Positions 11,853-21,991 of a stretch of 64,000 nucleotides of DNA are shown here, piece after piece. A program made the translations under genes and the position numbers. Numbering within the stretch: position 1 is the stretch's first letter; every line of letters starts with the position of its first letter. The stretch is from positions 21,185,411 to 21,249,410 of the forward strand of contig NC_067203.1 in assembly GCF_026262505.1 (NCBI RefSeq), written 5' to 3'. Below the pieces are notes generated by a model, which saw only the letters and a list, made by a program, of their open reading frames with translations, did no database searches and was not told the DNA's origin. The DNA is from Trichomonas vaginalis G3 (taxonomy: Eukaryota; Parabasalia; Trichomonadida; Trichomonadidae).

Positions 11853-11949
11853 ATTATGGCGTAACCTCTCCTTTAAAATATAGATATATATAGGCCTATA
11901 GAGTTTATTGGCACTCTCAAAACTCTAGAATTTTGAGTTTACTATACCC
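11853..11949. repeat. Right terminal inverted repeat of the Kolobok-like element
   Basis: Reverse complement partner of 8948-9046. Ends ACTATACCC directly before the TTAA at 11950-11953. Confidence 0.8.
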
Positions 11950-12113
11950 TTAAAATTACTCCTCGTAAAGTTTATTAATTCTGAGGACTCAAAAGTTTTA
12001 CTTCTAAAACTGCGCACTAGCTTATTATATTATTCCCAGTATTTTTTAAAAGATACATAAAAATTCTTACTCTATTGAATTTTTTTACGTTTTTTATCAT
12101 AATTTTACAACTT

Positions 12114-13290
12114 ATGATTCAAGAGGGATCAGTACACAATGTCTATGAATTCGTTGAACTTATCAAAAGCACAGATCAATATCAGCTCTGGAAAGCTCAC
12201 CAAGTTAAGATTAACGCGAGGGTTTTGGTCAAAGTCATTTCCAAATCTATGATCGATAGTGATAGATTCGGAGAGAAAATAAAAATCCATAGTATGGCTA
12301 AATTATCCTTATATTGCCAGATTTTATCATTACTTCGAAGAAGATGACATATCATTTATCGTCATGGAGTACTTAAGTGACAAAAACCTTGAAGAGTATA
12401 TTACAAATAAGAAAGATATTAATGAAGATCAAGTTCGTGTGTGGTTTTCTGAAATGATCCTTACTCTTTTGTACTTAGATTCAAGTTTCCAAGTTTGTCA
12501 CAATTATTTGGAAGCATCTAACTTTAGCCTTTCTAATAATGGACATCTTAAGCTGTTTGACTTCGAAAACTGTCAGTTTCTCGATACAGCGATGAATTCT
12601 CAAGTTAAGAAATGCCATCCATTCTATCTTTCACCGGAAGAAATTAAAAATGAGACAAATCCATTCACTTTAACAGTTTGGCGTTGTGGAATCATTCTAT
12701 ATCGTTTGTTAACCGGCAATTTCCCATTCGAAGATGATAGTAAAAGCGAGTTGTTTACAAATATCCTTTCAATGAAGCCGATCATTCCCTCACAAATTTC
12801 AAATGATGCGAAGTCACTATTAAAACGCATGTTAACCAAAGACCCATATGAGAGAATTACACTTGAAGAGATTGTAGAGCATCCTTTCTTTTCCAAAATC
12901 CAAGTTAACATTCCTCAGCCAACAGATACCCATATTAAGAGCGATATCATCAAGCAGCTTGAGGGATCGGGCTACAACAAAGCTACTGTTATTGCAGATT
13001 TGAAAGCCAAACTCTTCACAGAAAAAACAGCAGCTTATAATATCTTATTAATTGAAGGAATTTATGGAGATGATTCGGAGATAAGTTCGGGAAGTGATGA
13101 TGCTCCTGTTCCAAAATCTGCGGCTCAATTCCAGAAGATTACTCAGCCAAAGAATTTGTTACTTAACAAAATGAAGCTGAGGCCAGTAGTATCTGGTCGT
13201 AGCATTCCTATTATCCCTCAGAAGAAGTTCCGTCGTGCAAGTAGTTGCAAGACAGTCATGGACTATTTTTATCAGAAAGAAAAATTGTAA
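12114..13290 (+). pseudogene. CAMK-type pseudokinase with frameshift
   Basis: Two adjacent frames join into one kinase-like protein. The first (12114 to a stop at 12347) covers the N-lobe with the beta-3 lysine (VLVKVISK). The second, usable from about 12297, continues with NYPYIARFYHYFEED and the C-lobe to 13290. A short indel near 12297-12305 (AAATTATCC) shifts the frame. Independently of the break, kinase motifs are degenerate: no Gly-rich loop, HRDxKxxN is replaced by CHNYLEASN, and DFG by DFEN. It is therefore a pseudokinase ancestrally. A UBA-like helical segment follows the kinase domain (QLEGSGYNKATVIADL), as in AMPK-related kinases. The indel could also be a sequence error. Confidence 0.75.
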
Positions 13291-13817
13291 TATTGTTTGT
13301 ATGTAAAACTAAAACGTTTAGTAATTATTTTGTCAATGTTTTTATTAAACATTTTGTGAAACATTTAATAAATATATTTGTTTTTTTATGAAAATTTCTT
13401 CCTTCTTTGATTTCTTTATTAATTAAAATCATTTTCGCATTCCAACAGAAATCTCAAGCCTATGCTGTCATTTAATCAAGTTTGATATTAATTTTGATAA
13501 AAAGAATCGATTTGAACGAATTTAGACAAGGTCAACTAAGCTTACATTATCTGAGAGGTTTACTTGTATAACTTAATGATAGCACATGGAAAATCGGTTC
13601 AAATCATGATATTAATAATGGCTATTGATTGAAAAAAATTGTGAGAAGAAATAATCGCTTGAAAAAATAATTAGTCTGCTGTTGTTATGGTGCATTTAAT
13701 TTCAACGAAAATTCAATTAAAATTGTAAAGGACTTTTTGAATATTTTCTGGTGATAATGTGAAACGGCGGCCAAAAAAAATTTTTTTCTGACTCTATTGT
13801 CCGTTATTTAATTTTTG
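13291..13817. other. Intergenic, no gene seen
   Basis: AT-rich, with A/T homopolymers; no coding or RNA feature supported. Confidence 0.5.
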
Positions 13818-15435
13818 ATGGGGAGATTTTTTGGGAGAAGCAGAGTATCTGCCGAACCCGAAAGTTCTACTGATTCAAACATGGATCCAGAAACTCCATA
13901 TGATGATCAAGTCAAGGCAGAAGAAAATAAAAATACGACTGCCGATAAAATCAAGGATTTCGCAAAGAAAAAGCTAGAAGAAACAAAGGAAGACATCGCA
14001 AAATTCAAAGGCATTATTGATATTCCAATCGGTCTAACGGATCCGAAATATGATGAACTTTGGGGAACACCACAATTATTTTCAGAAGAAAATTTCGCAC
14101 AACACTTTGTAGCACACAGAAAATGACAAAACGTCTTCTTTACTTTACTATTTTGGATTGTTGTTATAATCACATGCGTATTACTTTATTTAGTTGATCC
14201 TGCAGCAACTAAAAAGCCTTACATGTACAAAAATCAACCAGTTTCCAAAGATAATGTAGTGTTTATTGGTTTCTGCTGTGTCGGATCAGCAGTTTGTATT
14301 GTTCTTTTGATCGTTTTATTATTGTTTTTATGCACAGGATGTTTTATCTGTCTTACGATCCTATTTTCATTTCTTGCGTTAGGTGCTGTTATTGCTTTGA
14401 CAGTGATAAAAGGAAATCTAGCAGCTAGAATTACCCTTCCTATATATTGCTTCATTTTCCCACTTTTATTCTGTTTCAAACTTTGTGGAAAAATAAGGTT
14501 CAGTACATGCGTTCTTAAATCAGCAGTTTTACTTGCATCAAAATTCCCGAGCACAGTAATATTAACATTATTTGTTGTTATCCTTCAAGCAGCTCTTAAT
14601 TATGCATTTGAAGTTGGAACTGTAGCTGTTTATTATCATGATGTCAGTCCTTGGGTTTATATTTGGGTGATTCTATCTTATTTCTTTTTGACAAATACAA
14701 TTAAGAACTTCAGTTATACAGTAATTGCTGGTGTCAGCTCATGCTGGTATTTCTTAAATGAAAGTCCAGATATGCCTCGTTTTCCATTTTGGATTTCATT
14801 CAGACATATGATTGGACCAAGCTTTGGTCCTTGTGCTCTTGGAGGCCTTTTACAAGGCATTTGTGATACAATCAATGAAGTCAATGATACATCAAAGACA
14901 AATCCTCTATTTTGTATTATCAATTGTATGTGTTTATGTTGCAAATGCATTGTTACGGTATTATTGTTGATTGTTAATAGATTTGCATTGATATATTGTG
15001 CGATGTTTGGTGTAAGTACAAAAGATGGAGTAAAGAGATGGTTCAAACAAAAATCTCGAAAAATGGTCAAACAATGCATTGTTGCAACAGTCATAAAGGC
15101 AACATTCGATACATATTCATGGGTTTCATCATCTGTTTGCGGTGCAGTTGCATCATTTTTCGCTGCAAGGAAATACGGTGTTGATTCTCCTGAATATGTT
15201 TTTTCTGTTATAATGGGAACATTTTTCGGAAAGCAAGCTGTTGTTTTTATTGGGCGCTCCTATTATGACAATGAGTGATTCATTGTTTGTTGGTTTTGGT
15301 GAAGCTCCTCAAAGATTGGATACAGGAGCTCATGAAATTATGGAATTGTTCGGAGAAAAAGAACAAGAATTGTTCAGAAAGGAAATTGATGATGTAATGA
15401 ATAATAATGGAGAAAAGAAGTTTTGCTGTTGTTGA
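13818..15435 (+). pseudogene. Choline transporter-like (CTL/Pns1, SLC44) gene, broken twice
   Basis: The first part (13818-14123) encodes a charged cytosolic N-terminus. It ends at an in-frame TGA (14124-14126) between HRK and QNVFF. The same frame then continues uninterrupted through the first membrane helix (LFWIVVIITCVLLYLV) to 15278. The body shows CTL-family features: about ten membrane segments, the FSYTVIAGVSSCWYFL region, RHMIGPSFGP, and Cys clusters (CMCLCCKC). The expected C-terminus (GAPIMTMSDSLFVGF, ending CCC) lies in another frame to 15435. A second, one-base shift in or near the TTTTT run at about 15244-15249 is therefore needed. One nonsense codon plus one frameshift suggests a pseudogene. 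Selective read-through is less likely. Confidence 0.8.
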
Positions 15436-15724
15436 TATTGTTTTGATTCTACCCTCTAAAATTTTAAAAGTTTTAATATGTTTACATTGATATGAGTTTA
15501 TTTTAATATGTAATAAGTTGCCATTCATATTCCTATTACTAACATTCACGTGTTTCAATACACTTTATTTGTTATTGTTATATCGTTAATAACTTTTATG
15601 AGTAAAGTAGAATAGGAGACTAATTGTATTTGATTCGGCAAAATTATCAACAATTAAGCATTTATAGAATGCCAGGTTCTCATTTTATATTATGATAATA
15701 GAAGAATTATGAATAAATTGGTTT

Positions 15725-16606
15725 TTACAATGGTTTTAATAATTGCAGTATTTTTTTATCAAAGTGCCGATTACCAATTTCATAAGCAGTCCACCTAGAA
15801 GCATCTTTTTCATTACTATCAACTCCATGTGAAACAAGAAGTTTGATAATTTCATATTTACCATCACTGACAGCAATGTGAAGAGGTGTTTGGAGCACAT
15901 TATTTTTTATGTTGCAATCAGCCTGATGTTTTATAAGAATTTTTGAAATTGTTATATTATTCTCCATCACAGCATAGTGAAGAGCTGTATTCCCATCCAC
16001 ATCAATAGCATTAACATTATCAATATAATTAATTAGAAGCTCCAAAATATCTTCGTTATTATATATTGCTGCGCAATGTATTGGAGTTTACTGTTGAAGA
16101 TTTAGAATTCAATTATTAATATTATGTTTAATGAGAATTTCAGCTATAGTTTTGTAATTACTAATTGCCGCAATATGCAAAAGAGAATTCAGATTGTCAT
16201 CTGTAACATTAATGTCTGCACCATGAGTTAAAAGGATATCAAGAATAGCTGGCTCATACAATTCTATTGTCTTTTGAAGTAGATTAGTTTTACTGGTCAT
16301 TTCTAAATTAAGATCTGCACCATGAGATATGAGTATCTCGACCATTTTTTTATTTCGATTGCACACTGCAAAATAAATTTGTGTGCAATCCTCCTCGGAA
16401 GTTGAATCATTAATGTTAATACCATTGGCAAGAAGAATTTCTGCAGTCTCAATGCAATCATTCTCCACTGCAACATGAAGCAAAGTTTTTCCATCGCATA
16501 ATGCTTCTACATTTGCGGCATTAGATATAAGAAATTTAGCAAATTCGTTATTATGAGATCCAATAGCATTATAAAAACATTCAATATCAATTGAATAATA
16601 TCTCAT
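15725..16606 (-). pseudogene. Ankyrin-repeat protein remnant
   Basis: Both open pieces (16109-16606 and 15725-16045) are in the same frame and consist of ankyrin repeats (TLLHVAVENDCIETAEILL; TPLHIAVSDGKYEIIKLL; about eight units). Two in-frame stops lie between them, a TGA at the end of the first piece and a TAA directly before TPIHCAA. The TAA falls where a Gln codon (CAA) would continue the repeat. The N-terminal domain usual for the large trichomonad ankyrin family is missing. A decayed, 5'-truncated copy is the simplest reading. Confidence 0.82.
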
Positions 16607-16881
16607 GCATTCATTTATAATGTCAATGTTTTTTTAACAAGACTGTGAATGATTCGTAGTTATCAATGTCATTTTACACAGAGTGTATTAAAAATATAAC
16701 ATCAAAATCGGAAAATTTAAATCAAAATCAACACTGAAACAATAATATGCAATTCCTCAAATCTTTATTAAAGGTGGATGTGTAAATAGATTCAAATTTT
16801 AGAAAAATGTGTAACTTTACAAATAAAATACAAACAAATATAAAAATAATTCTAGAAAATTAGAGATGCTAGGTATTTGAA

Positions 16882-18360
16882 TTAAGTTTTGTGAATACTT
16901 GGATCATCAACTATGTTCTGTTTGGATGTCAGGTCATTTAATTTATTTTTAAGGATATTAATCTTTAATCTTTTTATTTTCACAAGATCTCTCTTTGATT
17001 CTACTAGTTTGGACAATATCTCTAATTCAATCTTTTCTTTTATCACGATTTCATCGCAAACTCGTGATGCTTTAATAAATTTCAAACTTAAATCTTTCAT
17101 TTCATAACGTTTTTGTTGTCTAAGCCTTTGTAACTCTGCCATTATGCTATTTTTGTCTGATTCAGCAATCATCATTTGTGTTTCGACGTAATTTAGATGA
17201 TCTTTTAACTCATCTTCATCCATTTCATAAATTTTATAATCATTTTCGGCTTCTTCAAGTTTCTGCTGGATGTTCATTCTGTGTTCAAGCATCTTTTCCA
17301 TTTCTCCATTCACTACCTTTTGTGTTGATCGAGTTATTTCTAATTGAGAAGATAAATCAATAATTCTCAATAAATTTTCTTTTTTATGTCTCTTTCTTCT
17401 GTTCATTTCTGATCTAGCTGATTTTATCTTGTTTTGCATTAATGACAAATCATTTTTTCGTTTTTCAAGTTTAGAATTCAAATCATCATTAATTTTTTGT
17501 TTCTTTTCAATATCTAATTTGATTTTCTGTTCATCTTCGTTTAGTTTATTTATTTTTGCAATGATAATTCCCATGTTACTGTTAATATTATCGATATCGT
17601 TCCTCATTTGATCTTTATGCTCGAGAATTTGATTCCTTTTAGACGAAAATGATTCTGACTTCAAATTTTCATTGCTTGAAAGTTCTTTAAATCTTGTTTT
17701 TTCATTAGCAATGACTCTTGAGTATTTTTCTGCGTGATTGATTTCTTTTTGAGCTTCTTTCCTAGTAAATGCTATGTCTTTCGCATGAGATTGTATAACA
17801 TCGCTAATCTGTTTAGAATGTTGTTTCGTTTCTTTGATTAAAGTTTGTATTGATTTTATTTCCTCGATGATCGGGGTAATATTATCTTGATTTAGTTTGT
17901 CTTCATCTATTGGGGTAACTGTAATTAGACGAGCTTCAGATGTTGTACAATTTTCTTCAAGTTTTCGAATTTTTTGTTCGGTTGATATTTTTTGAAGTTC
18001 CATTTCTGAAATATGAGACTCTGTATCGTCTAATTCTCGTTTAAGCTGTTTTATTTTAATTTCTGCTGCATTTTCTTGTGATTCAATCTGATTGATTTTG
18101 TTTAGAAGTTCAATTCCATAATCATTACGCTCTTTATCAAGTTGTTGCTTTGTATCTGCTAATTTCTTTGCATATGCATTTAATCTCGTAAATCTTTTTT
18201 CAATTTCTTCCTGGATATCATAAAGTTCTATTAATCTTCCTTTCCTTCTATTTTGGCTATTGATTTCGAACTCAGAAGAGTCCATTAGATTAGCAATTGT
18301 TTCATCAATGGATAAGTTTTCCATCGGACCTTCATTCATTCTACTTCGAAATTGCTCCAT
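16882..18360 (-). CDS. Coiled-coil protein
   Basis: 492 residues, starting at an ATG. After about 35 residues the protein is almost entirely heptad-rich coiled coil (Lys/Glu/Gln/Arg/Leu), with no membrane segment and no enzyme motif. Overall character resembles cytoskeleton- or axoneme-associated coiled-coil proteins, but no specific family is recognised, so function is unknown. Confidence 0.82.
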   Translation of the reverse strand: MEQFRSRMNEGPMENLSIDETIANLMDSSEFEINSQNRRKGRLIELYDIQEEIEKRFTRLNAYAKKLADTKQQLDKERNDYGIELLNKINQIESQENAAEIKIKQLKRELDDTESHISEMELQKISTEQKIRKLEENCTTSEARLITVTPIDEDKLNQDNITPIIEEIKSIQTLIKETKQHSKQISDVIQSHAKDIAFTRKEAQKEINHAEKYSRVIANEKTRFKELSSNENLKSESFSSKRNQILEHKDQMRNDIDNINSNMGIIIAKINKLNEDEQKIKLDIEKKQKINDDLNSKLEKRKNDLSLMQNKIKSARSEMNRRKRHKKENLLRIIDLSSQLEITRSTQKVVNGEMEKMLEHRMNIQQKLEEAENDYKIYEMDEDELKDHLNYVETQMMIAESDKNSIMAELQRLRQQKRYEMKDLSLKFIKASRVCDEIVIKEKIELEILSKLVESKRDLVKIKRLKINILKNKLNDLTSKQNIVDDPSIHKT

Positions 18361-18792
18361 TTTCTATTTATTGCCTAGTTATATCATATTCTGATCCTTT
18401 TATAATGAATTTTTTTAATAACGAATTCTCATCAAAATTGAACATTAGATTGATTTCTTATAAGAGGAGATTTAATTAAAGCATAGGTAAGCAATGTTCC
18501 TTTTTCTTATTAATCCTTAAATATGGATTTGAATATATATAAAGCTCATATTATAAGTGGATGATTCAATCATACCTTCATAAATGTGATAGTTATTTCC
18601 GGTGTGTGTTAATTAGACTAAAATATATTATACAAATCTAATATTTTTCATCTTCAGATTCAATTTTGTGTCAAAAGGAAGCAACTAATTGAAATTATGC
18701 ATATCCATAGTTGTGTGTATTTATTTATATTATTTAAATTAAAAGTACGATTATTTGTCAGAAACCGTCGTTAACGCCGCTTCAAAGCATTC
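18361..18792. other. Intergenic spacer between divergent genes
   Basis: 432 bp separating the minus-strand coiled-coil gene and the plus-strand membrane protein gene. Presumably holds both promoters; no recognisable motif beyond AT-rich sequence. Confidence 0.4.
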
Positions 18793-19746
18793 ATGTCAAG
18801 AAGATCTCCAATCCATGTATGTTCTCTCAGCATGAGTGAGCTCAACAGATCAAAAGAGGATTTGACCCATGTTAATACAATGTACGATGAATTATCACCA
18901 GAAGAACAAAAAACTAATACTGAAATTAACAGGAAACTGAACAAGCTTCGTTGGGTTAACCTTTCCATGGAGTATAACCGCCAAACACAGCTCCAATATG
19001 TATTTCAACACCTTGGAGATAAAGGCAGTAATCCACGCCTCAGAAGTGTAAGAATGAAACCAATGTTCTCAGCCTGGAAGCGTGAAATACTTCGCCAGAA
19101 GTGGCGCGAAGTGAGCGAAGCGATAAATTCAGAAAACGTACATAAGAGATTAGATAAGAAGTTTGATTCATTTGCACAACAAAGAGCAACATTATCAGCA
19201 CGTAATATGGAAAAATCAAACGTTTTACTTAATCCACCAGTCCTTGATCTTCTTGATATGCAAGATCAACTGAATTTCATTGATTCTTTCCAGACTAAAG
19301 AGTCTCAGAAGGCAGAATTCTTCAGCCAAGGAATCGATTTCTTACAATCATCTGCTTGCAAGACCATTACTGAAATCCCAGAAACAGAAGACAACGATCC
19401 AATTGGCGGCGGCGATGTTCAAAGCAGATTGAGGAGCCGTGGCTTAAACCTTGAAGAAGATAAGCCTCAGAAGCTCTTAAGTGGAGCAGAAAGAGCTTTG
19501 AGACAATATCAAGACCACGACCTCAAACAGAAGTCATCTGGCTTAACAAAGACAATTCTCATTATTGTAGCTGCAATTGTTGCAATAGCACTTATTATCT
19601 TCCTCATCAAAGGAAAATCTGTTTTTAATACTCCTTCTACACCAGCTGAATGTTTAGTTACTAATACACCAAAGCCAAAACCAACTAGAACACCAAAGGT
19701 GACCCCTACACCTACTCCAACCCCAAAGAAAGGTTGGTTCAAATAA
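18793..19746 (+). CDS. Single-pass membrane protein with Thr/Pro-rich C-terminal tail
   Basis: 317 residues; not recognised. The first ~245 residues are soluble and helical, with many charged residues. One clear transmembrane helix follows at about 251-272 (TILIIVAAIVAIALIIFLI). A ~45-residue tail is rich in Thr-Pro repeats (KPTRTPKVTPTPTPTP). No N-terminal signal peptide is seen, so a type II or SNARE-like orientation with an O-glycosylatable outer tail is possible. The helical region could suggest a SNARE-like protein, but no SNARE core with a central Gln/Arg was confirmed. Confidence 0.78.
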   Translation: MSRRSPIHVCSLSMSELNRSKEDLTHVNTMYDELSPEEQKTNTEINRKLNKLRWVNLSMEYNRQTQLQYVFQHLGDKGSNPRLRSVRMKPMFSAWKREILRQKWREVSEAINSENVHKRLDKKFDSFAQQRATLSARNMEKSNVLLNPPVLDLLDMQDQLNFIDSFQTKESQKAEFFSQGIDFLQSSACKTITEIPETEDNDPIGGGDVQSRLRSRGLNLEEDKPQKLLSGAERALRQYQDHDLKQKSSGLTKTILIIVAAIVAIALIIFLIKGKSVFNTPSTPAECLVTNTPKPKPTRTPKVTPTPTPTPKKGWFK

Positions 19747-19863
19747 ATTATAAAATATTTTTTGAATGATCGTTGTTGAAATTCAAAAATAATCTTCTTT
19801 TTATTTGATTTTTAACACATAGAATTTATTTTTATAACAAAAAGAAAACAAACATTAATTTTT

Positions 19864-20919
19864 TCATTTTTCATTGTAGAAAATCCTTCTTCCCTTAGGA
19901 TACTTGACATACTCATCTCTTGGCTTGATCTTCCTTTCATTTAAGCGGATATATGCAGTGGCCGCTCTCATAAGGTAAATTGAAGGAAGAGGACGATGAA
20001 TTGAAGCTTGGAAATCCCAATCGTATATTCCATCGTTGACAAAGCCTTGTTTATTAAACAAGCCTTGAAGAGTCTGTCTAATCCAAGAATAATTTGGAGT
20101 TTCATCGTATCTAAGGCGACGAATGTATTCATATATTTGTCTAAATTCTGATGGGATACCGAAGCATAGTTGCTCTGGTGTAGTCTGTAGTTTCATTTGT
20201 GATATCTTTTCCTGTCTCTCGTCAGGATCCTTGATTTTAATTTTTTGCCATGGCAAGCTACCTCTAAGGAATCTGATAAGAACATACGCTATACTTTCAA
20301 GGTCATCACGTCTAGATTGGCTTTCACCAAGATGTGTGTTAACAGATACGTAGTGAGCAGTGCCAATAAGACCATTGTTTGGAGAGTAAATCTGATGCTC
20401 CTTGGTTTTTGGATCAATATAGCGAGTGGAGACACCAAAATCGATAGCATAAATTTGTCGTCTATTTTCGCCAAGTCCAATTAAGAAATTGTGGGGTTTG
20501 ATATCTCTATGCAAAATACCTGATTTATGAATGTATTCAATGCAACGAAACAGTTGGTCACCAATCATTAAAATAGTTTTTAGAGAAAATCGCTTTCCAT
20601 TTCTCTTAAAGCATGACTCTAAGGAAGCTCCCATTCTTTCCATGACCAAGAATGTAGATTTCTTGTAATCAAAAAGTCCGTATACTTTAGGGATGTTTGG
20701 AGATCCTTGTAGCGCAGAATAGCACTTGTATTCGTTTGGTAATTGCGACTGGACTGCATTTCCTGTTTCAAATTTGAGTGCAACAACAGATTGAGTTTCG
20801 ATATCTTCAGCTTCATATACATCGCCAAAGCTACCACCACCTAAATGTTTCCTGGCGATCCATCTATTGTTGAATGTCACTCCTACTAATCCTTTAGAGC
20901 TAAATCCTTGGTTCGCCAT
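19864..20919 (-). CDS. Casein kinase 1 family Ser/Thr kinase
   Basis: 351 residues. All catalytic motifs are present: Gly-rich loop GGGSFGDVY (27-35), beta-3 Lys (VALKF, K49), HRDIKPHNF (137-145) and DFG (160-162). The CK1 signature region reads GTAHYVSVNTHLGESQSRRDDLES (usual form GTARYAS), followed by FLRGSLPWQ. The kinase domain fills nearly the whole protein, with only a short basic tail, as in the short CK1 forms that are numerous in trichomonads. Predicted active. Confidence 0.95.
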   Translation of the reverse strand: MANQGFSSKGLVGVTFNNRWIARKHLGGGSFGDVYEAEDIETQSVVALKFETGNAVQSQLPNEYKCYSALQGSPNIPKVYGLFDYKKSTFLVMERMGASLESCFKRNGKRFSLKTILMIGDQLFRCIEYIHKSGILHRDIKPHNFLIGLGENRRQIYAIDFGVSTRYIDPKTKEHQIYSPNNGLIGTAHYVSVNTHLGESQSRRDDLESIAYVLIRFLRGSLPWQKIKIKDPDERQEKISQMKLQTTPEQLCFGIPSEFRQIYEYIRRLRYDETPNYSWIRQTLQGLFNKQGFVNDGIYDWDFQASIHRPLPSIYLMRAATAYIRLNERKIKPRDEYVKYPKGRRIFYNEK

Positions 20920-21991
20920 ACTTTACAATTTTTATTGTTTTGAAAATTGAATGAAATAACGAACTTTTCCGGATTATAGGAAAATTATTAAATATGTATA
21001 GTTCTGAACATATTTGATTTCAAAAAAAATCAAAAGAAGAAAAATGATTCATGAAAATGATTGATTTTTTTATTAAAATCGATTTTTCGCCAAAATTTTG
21101 GAGGTTTCCGAGGATTAAAAATAAAGAGGATCAATTTATATTATGCATAAATGTAAAATTCTCTCTCCGGAACAAATTCGTGGAAGAATTAATTATTTTT
21201 CAAAAGATTCTTTACAAAATGATCGACCATTATTGATATAATAATATATTCCGAGCGTAATAATCAATAATTGAAATCAATTATGCCTCACAAAAGTTGT
21301 TTGAGACACGTTTTTTAAAAAATTAATAAAAATAATTTTATTTGTGTATTATTTGGAGAATAAATTCTAAATTGTATAGTATTCAATTCATTTCGCATGA
21401 ACACAAATTTCAGAGGTAGTTTTGTTAAATTATTCAAAACGAAAAATACAGCTTCGGAATCAAATTAATGTATTCAAAGGCACATTATCTTTTAGTTATC
21501 TTACAAATAAAAAGAATATCATAGAAATTCCTCATTCTCTGCATGTAATGTTGATTTCTCAAAAATCATAATAAACCTCCATATCAGCTGTAATAATATC
21601 ATAACAGGTTCCTTTACATCAATCCTATTAATGTGGTACCTCATTAAATCTTCTATTTTTAAACTTGATAATTAGTAGTAAATTTCTTCATCAGTACTTT
21701 AGGATACTAAATATATGCAATTCAGACAATTGAATAAATGTCTTATATTAACAATTAAATTTACATTAATACCCAAAACATTTAGCTGGCATTATTCATT
21801 GACAAGGATTAACTATTTGCTATTACGATTAGACATTTAACATCAGCATTACCATAACATTTGATGTCCAAGAATGCAATTTGATCTTGATGATTTCTGA
21901 TTTAAGAAACACGCACAACTGTTTCAACATATTGATACTTATTAATTAGATGCTCCACACATACTAAATGTCCTATGATTTAGTATTATCC
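20920..21991. other. Intergenic, no gene seen
   Basis: About 1.07 kb of AT-rich sequence; a 61-codon plus-strand frame at 21051-21236 has no recognisable content. Confidence 0.45.

Larger units (their letters stand above)
8948..11949 (+). mobile_element. Complete Kolobok-like DNA transposon (TTAA target)
   Basis: A 3,002-bp element bounded by TTAA on both sides (8944-8947 and 11950-11953). It starts GGGTATAGT and ends with the reverse complement ACTATACCC. The two ends form imperfect inverted repeats of about 97-99 bp, including a conserved inner block (GAGAGGTTAYGSCATAAT) at 9029-9046 and 11853-11870. A single intact transposase gene lies inside, close to the right end. TTAA duplication plus this type of transposase fits the Kolobok superfamily; piggyBac shares TTAA but its transposase looks different. 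The intact ORF and preserved ends suggest fairly recent activity. Confidence 0.88.

Noticed and set aside
8948..11949. piggyBac assignment because of TTAA flanks
   Set aside because: The transposase shows Kolobok/Mutator-like motif order rather than the piggyBac DDD pattern and Cys-rich tail.
15725..16606. Alternative genetic code (TAA/TAG as Gln)
   Set aside because: Most genes in the window end normally at TAA and show no in-frame TAA; the tRNA and gene set fit the standard code, so mutations explain the stops.
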